From positions 234,686,994 to 234,750,993 of the forward strand of contig NC_066584.1 in assembly GCF_024323335.1 (NCBI RefSeq): a stretch of 64,000 nucleotides of DNA, given 5' to 3'. Source of the stretch: Lathyrus oleraceus (lineage: Eukaryota; Streptophyta; Magnoliopsida; Fabales; Fabaceae). Positions 1 through 10,891 of this stretch are shown piece after piece. The translations under genes and the position numbers were made by a program. The notes beneath the pieces were generated by a model that worked only from the letters and a program-made list of their open reading frames with translations, was not told the origin of the DNA and did not search any database. Position 1 is the first letter of the stretch; the number at the start of each line of letters is the position of its first letter.

Positions 1-274
1 TACTGTTAACATCATGCCACACCATATTTTGAAGAAAATTGGCAAGTATGATACTGATGTTAGATCCAACAACGTGGTCTTATCTGACTACGGGGGCAAA
101 ACAAAAAGCACCATGGGTGTGATCATGGTGAACATCATTGTTGGTTCAATAACTAGGCCGACACTGTTCATGGTAATATATGCCAAACCAAGTTACAATT
201 TGCTAGTCGGAAGAGAATGGCTCCATGGTGTCGGAGCTGTACCATCTTCAGCACATCAAAGATTGGTAATTTGA
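1..274 (+). pseudogene. Retroelement aspartic protease (fragment)
   Basis: The readable frame includes HHILKKIGKYDTDVRSNN and ends near YNLLVGREWLHGVGAVPSS, the conserved C-terminal block of Ty3/gypsy retropepsins (typically a LLGRxW-like motif before the end of the domain). The catalytic DTG lies upstream of the window. A TGA at 272-274 interrupts the polyprotein. After it a second open stretch (287-547) continues the protease-RT linker. In an intact element this enzyme cleaves the Gag-Pol polyprotein inside the virus-like particle. Confidence 0.7.
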
Positions 275-286
275 AGAGAAGATGGA

Positions 287-1142
287 GTGGTCGAAAACAT
301 TGAAGCTGATCAAGGCTACTTCCTGGCTGACGTGAACAATGTCGGCAAGAAGGAATTTGAGAGAAAGTTAGCTAACATTTCTCCTTGTTTACCAGCTGAG
401 GATGTGTATGCTAATCTGAGTGAAACTTTTGTTTCTCTAACTTTGCACGAAACTCATGGCTTCATTTGGGATATGGAACGTTTAGAGGAACCACCATATG
501 CAGATATCCGACCGACAGGCTGGGGGGATGTCACTGATGATGACTGAGCTAGAATCTCTAAAGAGGATTTCGGCATACGTTGCCGAGAACAAAATAAAAT
601 CGGCCCTAGAGGCTGAAGAAAACATGGTTGTCGAAGCCTATGTTTTAAAGAAAGAAGATATTTTGGCTATTGAGCCAGAGCCTCCAGATAAGTCAGTTGT
701 GGCTAAAGGAAACATCAACATGCAACGTTTGGACTGCATTTATGACGATGAACCTTTAGGGTTTGAAAAAGTTCCAAAGGCTCCAGAAAAAATGCGACCA
801 CAAGACCCCTTAGAAGAAGTCGACCTTGGCAAAAATGGCCACAAAAGGCCAACATACATCAGCGATAACATCGACAAAGAGTTAAAATCTGAGGTAATAT
901 CTTTACTTAAAGAATTTAAGGATTGCTTTGCTCGGGATTATAACGAAATGCCTGGTTTAAGTAGGGATTTGGTAGAGCTAAAACTGCCAATAAAAGCTGG
1001 AAGAAAGCCAGTAAAGCAGACGCCTAGGCGTTTCGCACCAGATATCATGGCAAAAATAAAAGCAGAGATAGAAAGGCTCCTCAAAAGCAAGTTTATACAA
1101 ACTGCAAGGTATGTTGAATGGTTGGCCAATATTGTGCAGTAA
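287..1142 (+). pseudogene. Protease-RT linker and RT N-terminus (frameshifted)
   Basis: Two overlapping open stretches (287-547 and 498-1142) cover the spacer between protease and RT and show a frameshift near 500-545. The distal part reads LKEFKDCFARDYNEMPGLSRDLVELKLPI, the usual Ty3/gypsy entry into RT (an F..D/E-MPGL..-H-L block). It is followed by KAEIERLLKSKFIQTARY, the start of the RT fingers. The frame closes at 1142 where the next block starts in another frame. Confidence 0.7.
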
Positions 1143-2174
1143 TTAAGAAAAATGGGTCTTTACGAGTATGCATTGACTTTAGAGATCTAAATGCTGCTAC
1201 ACCCAAAGACGAGTATACCATGCCCATAGCAGAAATGTTGGTCGATTCTGCCACTGGTTTTGAATATTTAAGTATGTTAGATGGTTATTCTGGATATAAC
1301 CAAATTTTTATTGTAGAGGAAGATGTGTCGAAGACGGCGTTTCGATGCCCATGAGCCTTAGGTACATATGAGTGGGTTGTCATGCCATTCGGCCTGAAAA
1401 ATGCCGGAGCGACATATCAGAGGGTAATGAACTCAATGTTCCATGATTTTATTGAAGATTTCATGCAAGTATACTTTGATGATATTGTGATAAAATCAAA
1501 TGGTCGACTTACTCATGTCGGACATCTCCGAAAGGCCTTTGTGAGGATGAGAAAATATGGATTGAAAATGAATCCATTAAAGTGTGCTTTTTGAGTGCAG
1601 GCGGGTGATTTCCTTGGCTTTGTGGTGCACAAAAAAAGGTATTGAAGTAAACCAAAGCAAAACAAAAGCCATTATGGACGTCAAGCCTCCGTCGACCAAA
1701 AAGGAACTGCAATCTTTGTTGGGCAAGATAAATTTTCTTAGAATATTTATATCCAATTTAAGTGGTAAAAATAAAGCTTTTTCACCACTCCTGCGACTGA
1801 AGAATGAGGATTTTAAGTGGCAAGAAGAGCACCAAGAGGCTTTTGACAAAATTAAGGAGTATTTGACTAAGCCTCCAGTACTAGCCCCTCCTGTTAGGAA
1901 TAGGCCAATGAGGTTGTATATTACAGCTTCAGAATCGACTATAGGAAGTATGTTAGTCCAAGAGGATGGAAAAAGTGTCGAAAGACCTGTGTATTACCTT
2001 AGTCGAATGCTTAATGATCCTGAAACTAGGTATAGTGATATAGAAAAACTATGTTTATGCCTGTATTTTTTTTGTATGAAACTAAAACAATATATTAAGC
2101 CTGTTGATGTGTATGTATCTTCTCACTTTGATATTATTAAGCACATGTTATCTAAACCAATTTTGCATAGTTGA
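1118..2174 (+). pseudogene. Reverse transcriptase and first RNase H, Tat lineage (broken)
   Basis: RT blocks are readable in order: NGSLRVCIDFRDLNAATPKD, then MPFGLKNAGATYQRVMN, then the catalytic YFDDIVIKS near 1470-1500, and the thumb LGKINFLRIFISNLSG near 1718-1760. The first RNase H follows (LYITASESTIGSMLVQED, YYLSRMLNDPETRYS). In the RNase H core the usual first aspartate of the LY..D/A motif reads as alanine/serine, as in the degenerate RNase H described for Tat elements. Stops at about 1352-1354 and 1592-1594 plus frame changes make it non-functional. Together these domains would copy element RNA into cDNA in the cytoplasm. Confidence 0.85.
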
Positions 2175-2189
2175 ATTGGTAAATGGGGT

Positions 2190-2570
2190 TTGGCGTTAAC
2201 TGAGTATTCGCTGACGTACGTGCCCTTAAAAGCGATGAAAGGGCAAGTGGTGGCAGATTTCCTTGTCGACCATTCAATGGTCGAAATGGCTCAAAATTAT
2301 GTAGACATAGTGCCATGGAGATTGTACTTCGACGGTTCAAGACATAAGAACGGATCTGGGATGGGGGGAGTCATCATTTCTCCAGATGGAATTCCAGCAG
2401 AGTTCAAATACAGAATAGAAGGAGTATGCACAAACAATGAAGCAGAATAGGAATCTTTGATCACAGGACTTTAACTTCTGCTGGAATTGGGGGCAAGAAA
2501 TGTTGAAATTATGGGAGACTCTGAGTTAGTAATTAAATAGGTATCAAAAGAATACAGGTGTGTCAAAGAA
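2190..2570 (+). pseudogene. Second (archaeal-type) RNase H of the Tat element (broken)
   Basis: WRLYFDGSRHKNGSGMGGVI followed by CTNNEAE is the hallmark of the extra RNase H domain in Tat-lineage pol: an aspartate in YFDGS and a glutamate in NNEAE. The frame stops at 2448-2450 immediately after NNEAE. The remaining part (MGDSELVIK block, near 2510-2540) follows with another stop. Its position directly after the first RNase H supports the lineage call for the whole element. Confidence 0.8.
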
Positions 2571-2579
2571 AATTTAATC

Positions 2580-4085
2580 ATGTATTTTGTGATTACCATC
2601 AGACTACTCAAAAGGTTTGAGCAAGTAAGCCTCCAGCATATACCCCGGAAAGAGAATCAGAGAGCCAACGATTTGGCGCAGGAAGCTTCAGGGTATAAAG
2701 CGTCGAAAGACCAAAATGAAGAAGAGGTTCAAGTAAGAGAGAAGGTACGAGCAATATTGTTATCACCATCAGATTTGTCAATTATAAAGTTAGGAGTTGT
2801 AGATAGATATCATTTTGAAATTCTGACCGTCGACCACGAGGGAGAAAATGATTGGCGCAAACCGTTAGTCGATTATTTACGTAATCCTATAGGGTCGACA
2901 GATCGAAAGGTAAAATATAGGGCCCTCAGTTATGTCCTGGTGAATGATGAATTGTTCAAAAAGACAGCTGAAGGAGTTTTGCTAAACTGCCTGAGAGAAA
3001 GTGAGGCATATGTGGCTGTGTCTAGTGTACATAGTGGAGCGTCTGGGGCGCATCAAGCGGGACTGAAGATGAAATGGCTTTTGATGCGTTCAGGAGTGTA
3101 TTGGCCTTCAGTGTTGAAAGATTGCATTGAATTTGCTAAAAGTTGTCAGGAATTCCAATTGCATGGGGGCATACATCATATGCCTGCAAGCGAGTTGCAT
3201 ACAATTGTGAACCCCTTCCTTTTCGAGGATGGGCATTAGATGTGATTGGAGAAATAAAACCAGCTTCGTCGAAACAACAAAGGTATGTTTTGGCCGGTAT
3301 CGACTATTTCACAAAATGGGTCAAAGTCGTAGCATTGACAAATGTGGATCAAGAGGCTGTGATAGACTTTGTCCAAAGTCACATCATATGCAGATTTGGT
3401 ATCCCAGAAACAATTACAACCGACCAATGGTCAGTTTTTACTGGTCGAAAGATGCAAGATTTTACAAAAGAGATTGGAATCAAATTATTGACTTCTACCC
3501 CATATTACGCACAGGCAAATGTCAGTCGAGGCGGCCAATAAAGTGATCATTAGCCTAATAAAGAAACATGTAGGCAAGAAGCCAAGAAATTGACACAAGA
3601 CGTTAGATCGAGCTTTGTGGGCATGTCGAACATCGCCAAAAGAAGCAACCGGAACAACTCTATTTCGACTGGTATATGGGCACGATGCAGTGTTACCAGT
3701 AAAGATTCAGGTTCATGCAGCCAAAATCCAGAGGCAACAAATACCTTCTGAAGATTATTGGAGTATGATGGCAGATGAACTGGTCGAGTTAGATGAGGAA
3801 AGAATGTTAGCCTTGGATTCATTACAAAGGCAGAAAGAAAAAGTCGCCATAGCCTACAATAAGAAGGTGAAGGGCAAAATGTTTGTTGTCAATGATTTAG
3901 TTTGGAGAGTGATTTTACCTATGGATAGAAATGATAGAGTTTTGGGCAAATGGTCCCCAAATTTGGAAGGACCGTTTAAGGTTGTGTAGATTTTCTCTAA
4001 TATAACCTACGAAGTTGAAGAGTTGGCACCAGATAGGCGAATCTTGTGGGTAAATGGAAAATACTTAAAAAGTATATGCCTCTCC
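2580..4085 (+). pseudogene. Integrase of the Tat element (broken)
   Basis: 2580-3239 starts with the end of RNase H (LQHIPRKENQRANDLAQEAS). It continues into an HHCC zinc-binding region near 3030-3170 (HSGASGAHQAGLKM..YWPSVLKDC..FAKSCQEFQ). The catalytic core lies at 3229-3541 in another frame: WALDVIGEIKP, GIDYFTKWV, then TTDQWSVFTG, where the family usually has TTDxG. Core and C-terminal segments (3615-3989, WACRTSPKEATGTTLFRLVYG, later LGKWSPNLEGPFKVV) are separated by frameshifts. An intact enzyme would insert the cDNA into host chromosomes. Confidence 0.8.
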
Positions 4086-4266
4086 TTCAAGAGGTCAATA
4101 TTTCGACAGGCTAAATGGTTGTCGAATAAACTAGGTTGGAGAAAACTATGTTTGAAACCAACTATAAAAGCACAGAAAATTAAACATACACAGTGTTGGA
4201 AAATAAAGTAGTGGCATAAAAATTGGCAAAAGCTATTGTTCAAATATTACATCAAAATAAAATCGA

Positions 4267-6704
4267 TTAAAGTTGACTGAATCTAGACTGAAATGATTGA
4301 AGCTCAAGGTTGTAGTGTAGAGACTTAGGTTCAAAGTTGTCGGTCTGGACCTTAAGCTGTTCAAGTTTCTTTTCAACGTTGGAAAGTTCTTCAGCTACGA
4401 CACAGGCATATGTGGTGGTTTGCTCGACAGTATCTTGGGCCGGCTTCACAACCTTGTCGACAATACGGGATTCCTCCTCAGTGATTGACCCCAATTCACT
4501 GTCCAGAGCAGCAATTTGACGCCGAAGGTCATCAATTTGGAGGCGTATCACAACAGCTCTTATTTGTTTGGAGGCCAATTCCTTCTTCTACTCCTCAATC
4601 ATTCCCAGCATTTTGGTGACCTCTTCGTCGGCTTTCATCACCAGCTCCCATTTCTCCTTCACAAAGGCCTTTGTGATTACAATCTGGTGTTCATTTTCCC
4701 TAACGTCGTCGAGATGACGCAACATGGGAACCAAGATTTTTCAAAGGTGTTCATCGCACACTTAGCATACTCAGAAAGGTGAAGCTCCATGAGTTGGACA
4801 AGCACATGCAAGAGTTCGGGGCCGACAACAGGTTCACTCATAAGCACACGGGGTAGATCTGGATTCAAGGCGTAAAAATGAACCCTGTCCATCAGAGCTT
4901 TGACCTTTGTCGCTTCAGGACCCATCTTATCAGAATGGAGTTGGTGAAGCTGCTCAGAATCTGAAGAAGCATCACGTGATCTTACTAGGCTACGAAGCCT
5001 AGCAATTGCTTCTAGTGCAGAAGGCTTTATTGCTAGCCCCTGGGAAGATGAAGGGGAAGCAGTTGGTAGAGGAGCAGTTAGAGGAGGCTGGATTTTTGTA
5101 ATGCCAGCATTTCCTTGTCCCCTTGAATCCTGCAAAGGCAAGGAAGCTGAAGAAAGACTAGAGTCAGAAATAGTCGAACTGGAATCCGTGTGCGTTGCAG
5201 GACTAGTGACTGAACCAATATCACTATCACTAATCTGGATATGGGAGCCAGTGAACTCACCAGCATGGTCGATAGAGGCTGCTTGGTGAGATGGAGAAGA
5301 AGTCGCCGATAGGGGAGTATAGTCTACAACATGGTGAGGTTTCTCACCAGAAGCATCAGCCTGTTTTAGAGCAAAAGGATGTTTGTAAGAAAAGTCCAGC
5401 AATTCCAGGAAAAAGATAGTAAAACAAGTGATTACCTGTGTCGGTGTAGGAAGAACAATATCCGGATTCCCTTCCTCCAAGATAGCAGTAGCAGGGATGT
5501 TAGTCGGCTTCGAAGTCCCCACAGCTGGATCAGGGACTTTATTGAGGATAGACATGTCGACCAAAATGGTGCCAGTGTCTAGAGAAGAAGGAGCCTCTGT
5601 AGGAAGCACTTTGTGTTGTTTTTTCTTCTTTGCTTCACCACCCATAGAGGGAGAATCATGCTTCTTCCTGTTATGGCCCTGGTGGCCTTTGGATTTGTGG
5701 GATTGTTGAGAAGATGGCTGAGTCGGCTGTGGAGTCGACTGAAGACAGGAAGAGAGGTTATAAGCAGTTATTCTAGTCAGAAGATTGGACAAGCCGACAA
5801 GAAATACCTCAGGTCATGTGGCAGCAGAACGCTTGTGTATTTTGGATTTCTTGGACTAAGGAGAAGGGACATGTAGACCTGTCGAACATGTTCGACCCTG
5901 CACATAAGTAAAAGGTCAGAGACCATGTATTGTTTTTCTTAGAGAAATCACAGGGTTGAATGAGATTGCTACGTATAGTTGCATACCGGAGAATTGGATT
6001 TTTTCAAAACTTTGAAAATGGGTTGCTCATCATCATCAGAGGACTTCTCAGGAGCAGCCTGCAAGAGTGGAAATGACAGTTAAGAATATAAACCAAAGTA
6101 AAAGAAAACGGCAAATCAGCCAGATTTGAATTTGAGTTTTTCTGTCGAAATGATAGGTTCACTGACATAAGCGTGATCCACAAGGTCTATGGGGATTGTT
6201 GTAAAGAAAACATAGAAAATCACGTAAGCGACAAAATCCAAATAAAAGGAGATGCTACCTTTCCAGAAAATTGTTACCAACTTGTGTGGTATCGAGCACT
6301 CTAACATATTGAGGATCAATATGAAGTGGCCCCGAGTAGTAGGGCAGATAATGCTTCGTCGGTACCACTTTGTCGGCCTTTTTCTTATAAGCATTTTGGA
6401 CGTCTGAAAAGGGACAATAATACCAATCTAGAATTGAATAGCCGAAGGCCAAAGCCAATGGGCTAGATGGAAAAGGAGGGAATTTGATGTTTCCGAAATG
6501 AAGGGCGTAAAGATACTTGTCTTTCGCGTAACCAGGGATTTTAAGCTTTGGGAGCATGTCGGTTACCTTCTCCTTTAATTCATATGCGGCCTCAGAAATG
6601 GTCCGACGAAGATTATCAGGTCGATACACAACTCGGAAATATTTCTGGAAAGCTTGAATTTGTTTGATATGGAGAGCCTTACACTTGGTCGATTTCGCCT
6701 GCAA
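4267..6704 (-). pseudogene. 3' part of antisense PMD gene in the Tat element (low-complexity and coiled-coil region)
   Basis: Minus-strand open stretches at 6255-6704, 4677-5792 and 4267-4578 follow the PMD core below in the same transcriptional direction. The first is a folded-looking block (FQKYFRVVYRPDNLRRTISE, FGYSILDWYYCPF). The middle is rich in Ser/Pro/Gln/Thr with a basic KSKGHQGHNRKKH patch. The last (DDLRRQIAALDSELGSITEE, ELSNVEKKLEQLKVQ) looks like a coiled coil. Such a tail is usual for the antisense ORF of legume Tat elements, but no precise function is known. Frames differ between blocks, so introns or frameshifts separate them. Which it is cannot be decided from sequence alone. 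Confidence 0.6.
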
Positions 6705-6883
6705 ATGGACAAGAGCCTGAGTTAGTCAGATAATTTGGCCTCAGGAGCACCAACGTAAGCAGCAAGATATGATTGCCACCAATCATCAAATTCTTTGGTG
6801 CAGAAGAAGGATGGTTGAAACGGGATGGAATGGAGCCTTGGTCGGTTTTCCTAAAGGGCCTTAATATCTTCTTGGATCATACT

Positions 6884-8292
6884 CTAGGGCTGATCACAAA
6901 GGATGTTTGTGAGTATGTCGAGAGAAGAATATAGGCACTTGGGGACAAACTGACAAAGTCCAAATTGTCTAGCTACCAAGTTGGGTTGGTAAGCAACTAG
7001 TCCAGGGTTGACGCCGGATGTTACAGCTGACAGAAACTGGGGGACCAAAAAGCGTCTCCAGATAACAAAGGTTTCATTCTTATGCTCATCTTCAATCGAA
7101 GGAAAATCTATGGTGAGCCGTCCAGGACCTTCAATCTGACTACTGAAAGGAGCCATAGAGGGGTGAAAGTCAGCGTGAGTCAACATAATGTCAAACAAAA
7201 GGCGAAACACCTTGACATCAGGAAAGGTTATGTCGATGGGGGTCGGAGGGATCAGTCGCTTCCAAAAAAGGTGTTGCTCTTCTGGGGGACACGCGACCCT
7301 TCTCATCCCATGAGACGTTATATCTTTAGAAAAAGTAGCGTTGAGCCACAGTTGTAGGAACCAAAAGGGACCGTGAGCCAAGACATTCTTCCTTTTTTAG
7401 TTCTCAGGGTCAAAGAGTTTGATTTGGAAGACAACTTCGGATAAAGACTCAGAAAGAGAGTCCGATATTAATTGTCCAAGAGCGATGTCACACTCTTGGT
7501 GTAGCTGAGTTGCCAAGATAGCAAAGTGTTTAGCTATCTGCATTGATCGAGAGCAGAACACAAAACGAGACAGCCAAAGAGTTAGAAAGGCCACATGTTC
7601 TTCAGTGGTCACAGGGCCGGAAGATGTAGCATGATGATCAATGGAGTTGTTGTACGTTGGTTTGCGAGAATCACCAACGTCAAACCTTAGAGAGACTGGT
7701 GCTACGACTTCACAATCGAAGACTTCGCCGGTCGGTTTTAGGCCTGTAATGGCAGCAATATCTAAAAGTGTTGGCGTAATCATGCCACACTTTGTATGAA
7801 AGGAGTTGGTCGAACTGTCCCAGAATTGGAGGGCAGCCAGCAACATACCACAGGATTGAGGGGGGCCACAACAGGCAATCTGCAAAAGGGTATATATACC
7901 TATTTGTTTCCAGTGGTCGATTTTCTCTTCTTCTAAACGATCCATCCAAGCGCAAAACTTAGGACAGTTCTTGGGAGGAGCAGTTCTAAAATTCCTTTCG
8001 ACATAATGGAGGGAGAAAGGTTTTTGAGAAGAAACTAGTGGTTCAGAAAGATGACTGGTAGGGAAAAGGGATTTTTCTTAGTTATCTCAGGTTGGCGATT
8101 TTCTGGGAGTGGACCTAAGAATGCTAGAGGTTTGTCAGATAGGGAGAAAGGGATTAATACCTTAGAACGCCATATTTTGGCTTTTTCTTCAGCAAAAGGA
8201 GGTTCAGGAACATATTCCTTGCCATCAATGGTGAGTGGTTGCGTGAGCTACGCAGCGGAGAGAAGTGTTTTGTTTTTGCTTGAGCTAGCCAT
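6884..8292 (-). pseudogene. Antisense PMD (plant mobile domain, aminotransferase-like) gene in the Tat element
   Basis: The gene runs opposite to gag-pol. The N-terminal start is probably the ATG at 8290-8292 (MASSSKNKT), but a TAG follows within about 15 codons. The PMD core lies at 7397-7945: a W-rich helix (FCAWMDRL, WKQIGIYTLL), LAALQFWDSSTNSFHTKCG, then the signature MITPTLLDIAAITGLKP. The next block (6884-7381, GPFWFLQLWLNATF, WKRLIPPTPIDI) is in the same frame, separated only by a TAA near 7394. PMD proteins (MAIN, MAIL1 and transposon homologues) act in silencing and genome stability in host versions. The role of the retroelement version is unknown. This copy is broken. Confidence 0.8.
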
Positions 8293-8380
8293 GGAAGAAG
8301 TTGAAGGTTTGAAGAAGAAAGGTTGTTTTCGTTTACTGAAGCAGAGGGCGAAAAAAGGAAAGAAGAAGAAGAAACAAGGG

Positions 8381-8387
8381 TTTTATA
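8381..8387 (-). promoter_or_regulatory. Candidate TATA box of the antisense PMD gene
   Basis: On the minus strand TATAAAA lies about 90 bp upstream of the probable ATG at 8292, a usual plant TATA-to-ATG distance. The 8388-8720 stretch upstream also holds a G-box-like ACGTGG core near 8471. It would drive transcription against the retroelement's own LTR promoter. Confidence 0.4.
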
Positions 8388-8710
8388 AGAGTTAAACCCT
8401 AGGAAAAGGAAAACTGGACGTTTGGTTTTCCTTTTCTGACACATGTACCCATCTTCCCACGTCTGCAGACACGTGGAGGCGAAGAGGCAGTCATGGTTGG
8501 AAACATGTTTCCATCATAAAGACGTGAAGTGATGGAGACGTGATTTTGTGAGTCTCGAGAGAAAAATGAGATGTTTGTCCTGATTAGATGACGTCAGCAG
8601 CGTGGAACAAACAGGTGTACCACCAAGTAGAAGTGGAAACAGTAAAGAACAATTCGACATCTGAAAGATGCCATTATCTCATAAAAAGTCGACATTCGAA
8701 AATGACATCT

Positions 8711-8723
8711 CTGGGGGGCATTT
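8711..8723 (+). other. Polypurine tract of the Tat element
   Basis: CTGGGGGGCATTT directly precedes the TGTTACC start of the LTR. A G-rich tract at this point primes plus-strand DNA synthesis. Confidence 0.65.
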
Positions 8724-9845
8724 TGTTACCACAAGTAATTAATGAAAGTGCCTTATGGATTTAAGGATTATACCCCACCAAGGGGGGGGGGGGTGAAAGA
8801 AAGCTGAGCCAAAGATAAGCAAGAGCTGGGAAAACCACAAGTTACCAGAAGATGAAATCGACAGAAGAAGCATGTTTGGTCGAAATCCGTTATGTCGACT
8901 GAACCAGAGATTGGGACTTAAGAAATTATTGATTGTACCAAACACATAGGGGATGATGTCGACATAAATACCTGAGCGGGATAAGTTTGAAATTCAAAAT
9001 AACTAGCAGTTACAAGGAGAACAAGCGCCAAAATATGGAGCAGTTTTTAGATAGTGTGACACGACGTCTGTCTACAAACAGTTATTTTTGAGTAGTTTTT
9101 GCTTGTAGACAGTTTCTTTAGTTCATTATAAATAAGGGATCCCACAGAGGACTCCGGGTGTTCACTTTGTACCAAAATCACTTGTAAAAAACTTCACATT
9201 CCCAGCGCGAGGAAGCAAGAGTTTTTAAGAGTGATATGTGCGTGAATCACCACATTTACTTCAATGCAACTTCCTTATTTTTCAATTGTTCCCGTTGAAC
9301 ACTTTATTTTAATTTCCTTTACGTTTGAATTATCCTTTTTTGTTGTCGTCTACGCTGGCGACACTAACTCTATTACGATAATAGAATTCACCAAAAGTGT
9401 GTTCGTTGCGTATGTCTTTTGAATGTTATAGTGTTGTCGGTCACGAGTCACCCATAGTCTATAACATCATCATTTCGTATGGAAAAACCTTTGCTTGTTC
9501 AATACTTTGTCAGAAGCCGTTTCTCACAAAGTTAATAGTCTGTCGAATTGAGCAAGTTACCCTGTTACATTAGCACATGTCTTAGGATCAACTGGTCAAT
9601 CCTGCAAGTAACCCTTAGTTTTAAGGCTTAGGGATGACCAACGGTTGTTTACCAACTTCCACAGTAAACACGCGGGTACTGTTGGATGAGCCCAACAATT
9701 GAGGTAGAATGTTTTCCTTGCTCTAATGCATAACTACCTCGTGAGAGAGCCTTGTTTTTCAAGTTAAGTGTTCATAAGATTAGATTGAGCCTCCAACTTA
9801 AACTGGTCGTATTGAATCAATTGGTCTAAATCAGTTAAGCTTGCA
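8724..9845 (+). repeat. 3' LTR of the Tat element (right end uncertain)
   Basis: It starts TGTTACC after the polypurine tract. A TATA box (TATAAATAAG, 9127-9136) marks the promoter, followed by a GC-containing leader (GGGATCCCACAGAGGACTCC region) and an R/U5-like stretch. The end is placed at the CA of CTTGCA near 9845, where the sequence turns into very AT-rich spacer. No second LTR is available to confirm this end. Confidence 0.65.
9127..9136 (+). promoter_or_regulatory. TATA box in the Tat LTR
   Basis: TATAAATAAG is centred in the LTR about 400 bp from its start and is followed by a G/C-rich initiation region. This is the usual layout of a plant LTR promoter. Confidence 0.55.
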
Positions 9846-10444
9846 GGAATTTGATTAATTTAGTTATTATTTATAATTAAAATAAAATACTATTTATCAA
9901 TTGAAAATAAGATGTTAGAAAGAGAGAAAAAAAGATTTTGAATTACAAAATAGCATAAATAAACTACTTAACAACAAATTTATGAAAATTTTTAGTTTAA
10001 AATTGAAGTATTTTTATAGTTTAAGAATATAAATGCTCAAAACAATTTTTTTTTAAAAGAATTTTTATATTATTACATATTTTGATTTTTAAAAAATTAA
10101 TTTTTTTTTTAAATGTTTCAAAATAAAAAATTAAGTTATTTTAAATATTTTATATTTTCTTATAATTTGTTTTAAATATTAAAATAAAAAAATGAATTTG
10201 AAATTATTCTGAATATATTTTTGTAAAAATTATTTATAAAATATATATTTTAAAAAAAATATGTGATGTTGATTATATTTTAATTTTTAATAATATATAT
10301 TTAAGTTATTAGATGTAAAATTAATTTTTTAATTAATAAAAAATTAATTTAACTTTTTTAGCATTTGAAAATATGTTTCCACAAAAATTATTTTTGAAAG
10401 TATAAATATTATTTTTAGTTTTTTAAAAGTTATAAGAAACATGC
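9846..10444. other. AT-rich spacer without recognisable gene
   Basis: Almost entirely A/T homopolymer-rich sequence between the Tat LTR and the MULE. No coding frame, TIR or repeat unit stands out. Confidence 0.6.
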
Positions 10445-10560
10445 GATTTCTTTTTTAAATAACCACATTTTTCAATTTAAATTCTAAAATAACCTATTTT
10501 TAAAAATAATTACTGAAATAACTACCTTTCATTACATATGCGTCAGTTGAACTGACACAT
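10445..10560 (+). repeat. Left terminal inverted repeat of the MULE
   Basis: Inverted match to 16064-16178 with a few mismatches and small indels. It is A/T-rich with the conserved internal AGTTGAACTGA at its inner edge. Confidence 0.85.
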
Positions 10561-10584
10561 CTAATTTTCAATGAACACAAACGC

Positions 10585-10735
10585 CATTTGATAGGGCGCA
10601 TGCATGCCTTGCAAAATTCCAAATAAGCATAAACGTCATTGGTTTGGCGCATGCATGCCTTGAAGCCACATGCATTGACGCAACATACACTACATCAGTG
10701 TATGCGCCATTGCATGTGGCGCATGCACTACATGT
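10585..10735. repeat. Subterminal GCGCC/GGCGC hairpin repeats, left side of MULE
   Basis: Repeated modules contain an inverted GCGCC ... GGCGC pair and GCATGCATGCC, for example ACGCCATTTGATAGGGCGC and TGCGCCATTGCATGTGGCGC. The same modules recur in the middle and near the right end of the element. Each can fold into a short GC stem in AT-rich DNA. Confidence 0.7.
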
Positions 10736-10891
10736 TTTCTTTTTAATTTTATATTTAATATTTATAAATAATTAAATTAAAGACTTAAATGAAAAATAAT
10801 ATTATAATATAAAGTTAAAATACATAACAATTGACAAGAAAATTAATGACCCGCCTAATTGAAACGCCCTCCTATTCCACATCCAGGTGTG

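Larger units (their letters stand above)
1..9845 (+). mobile_element. Tat-lineage Ty3/gypsy LTR retrotransposon, 5' part outside window
   Basis: The + strand shows, in order, an aspartic protease, reverse transcriptase, RNase H, a second RNase H and integrase, followed by a long antisense ORF region, a purine-rich tract and one LTR. The domain order and the second RNase H (core YFDGSRHKNGSGMGGVI) are those of the Tat lineage (Ogre, Retand, Grande). Some members of that lineage are known to carry an extra ORF antisense to gag-pol. The gag and 5' LTR lie upstream of the window. Every coding segment has stops or frameshifts, so the copy cannot make its own enzymes. The right boundary is placed at a CA dinucleotide and is uncertain, because the 5' LTR is not available for comparison. 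Confidence 0.85.

Noticed and set aside
8051..8395. 114-codon plus-strand frame
   Set aside because: It lies opposite the start of the antisense PMD gene. Its Lys-rich end is a purine tract and there is no homology.
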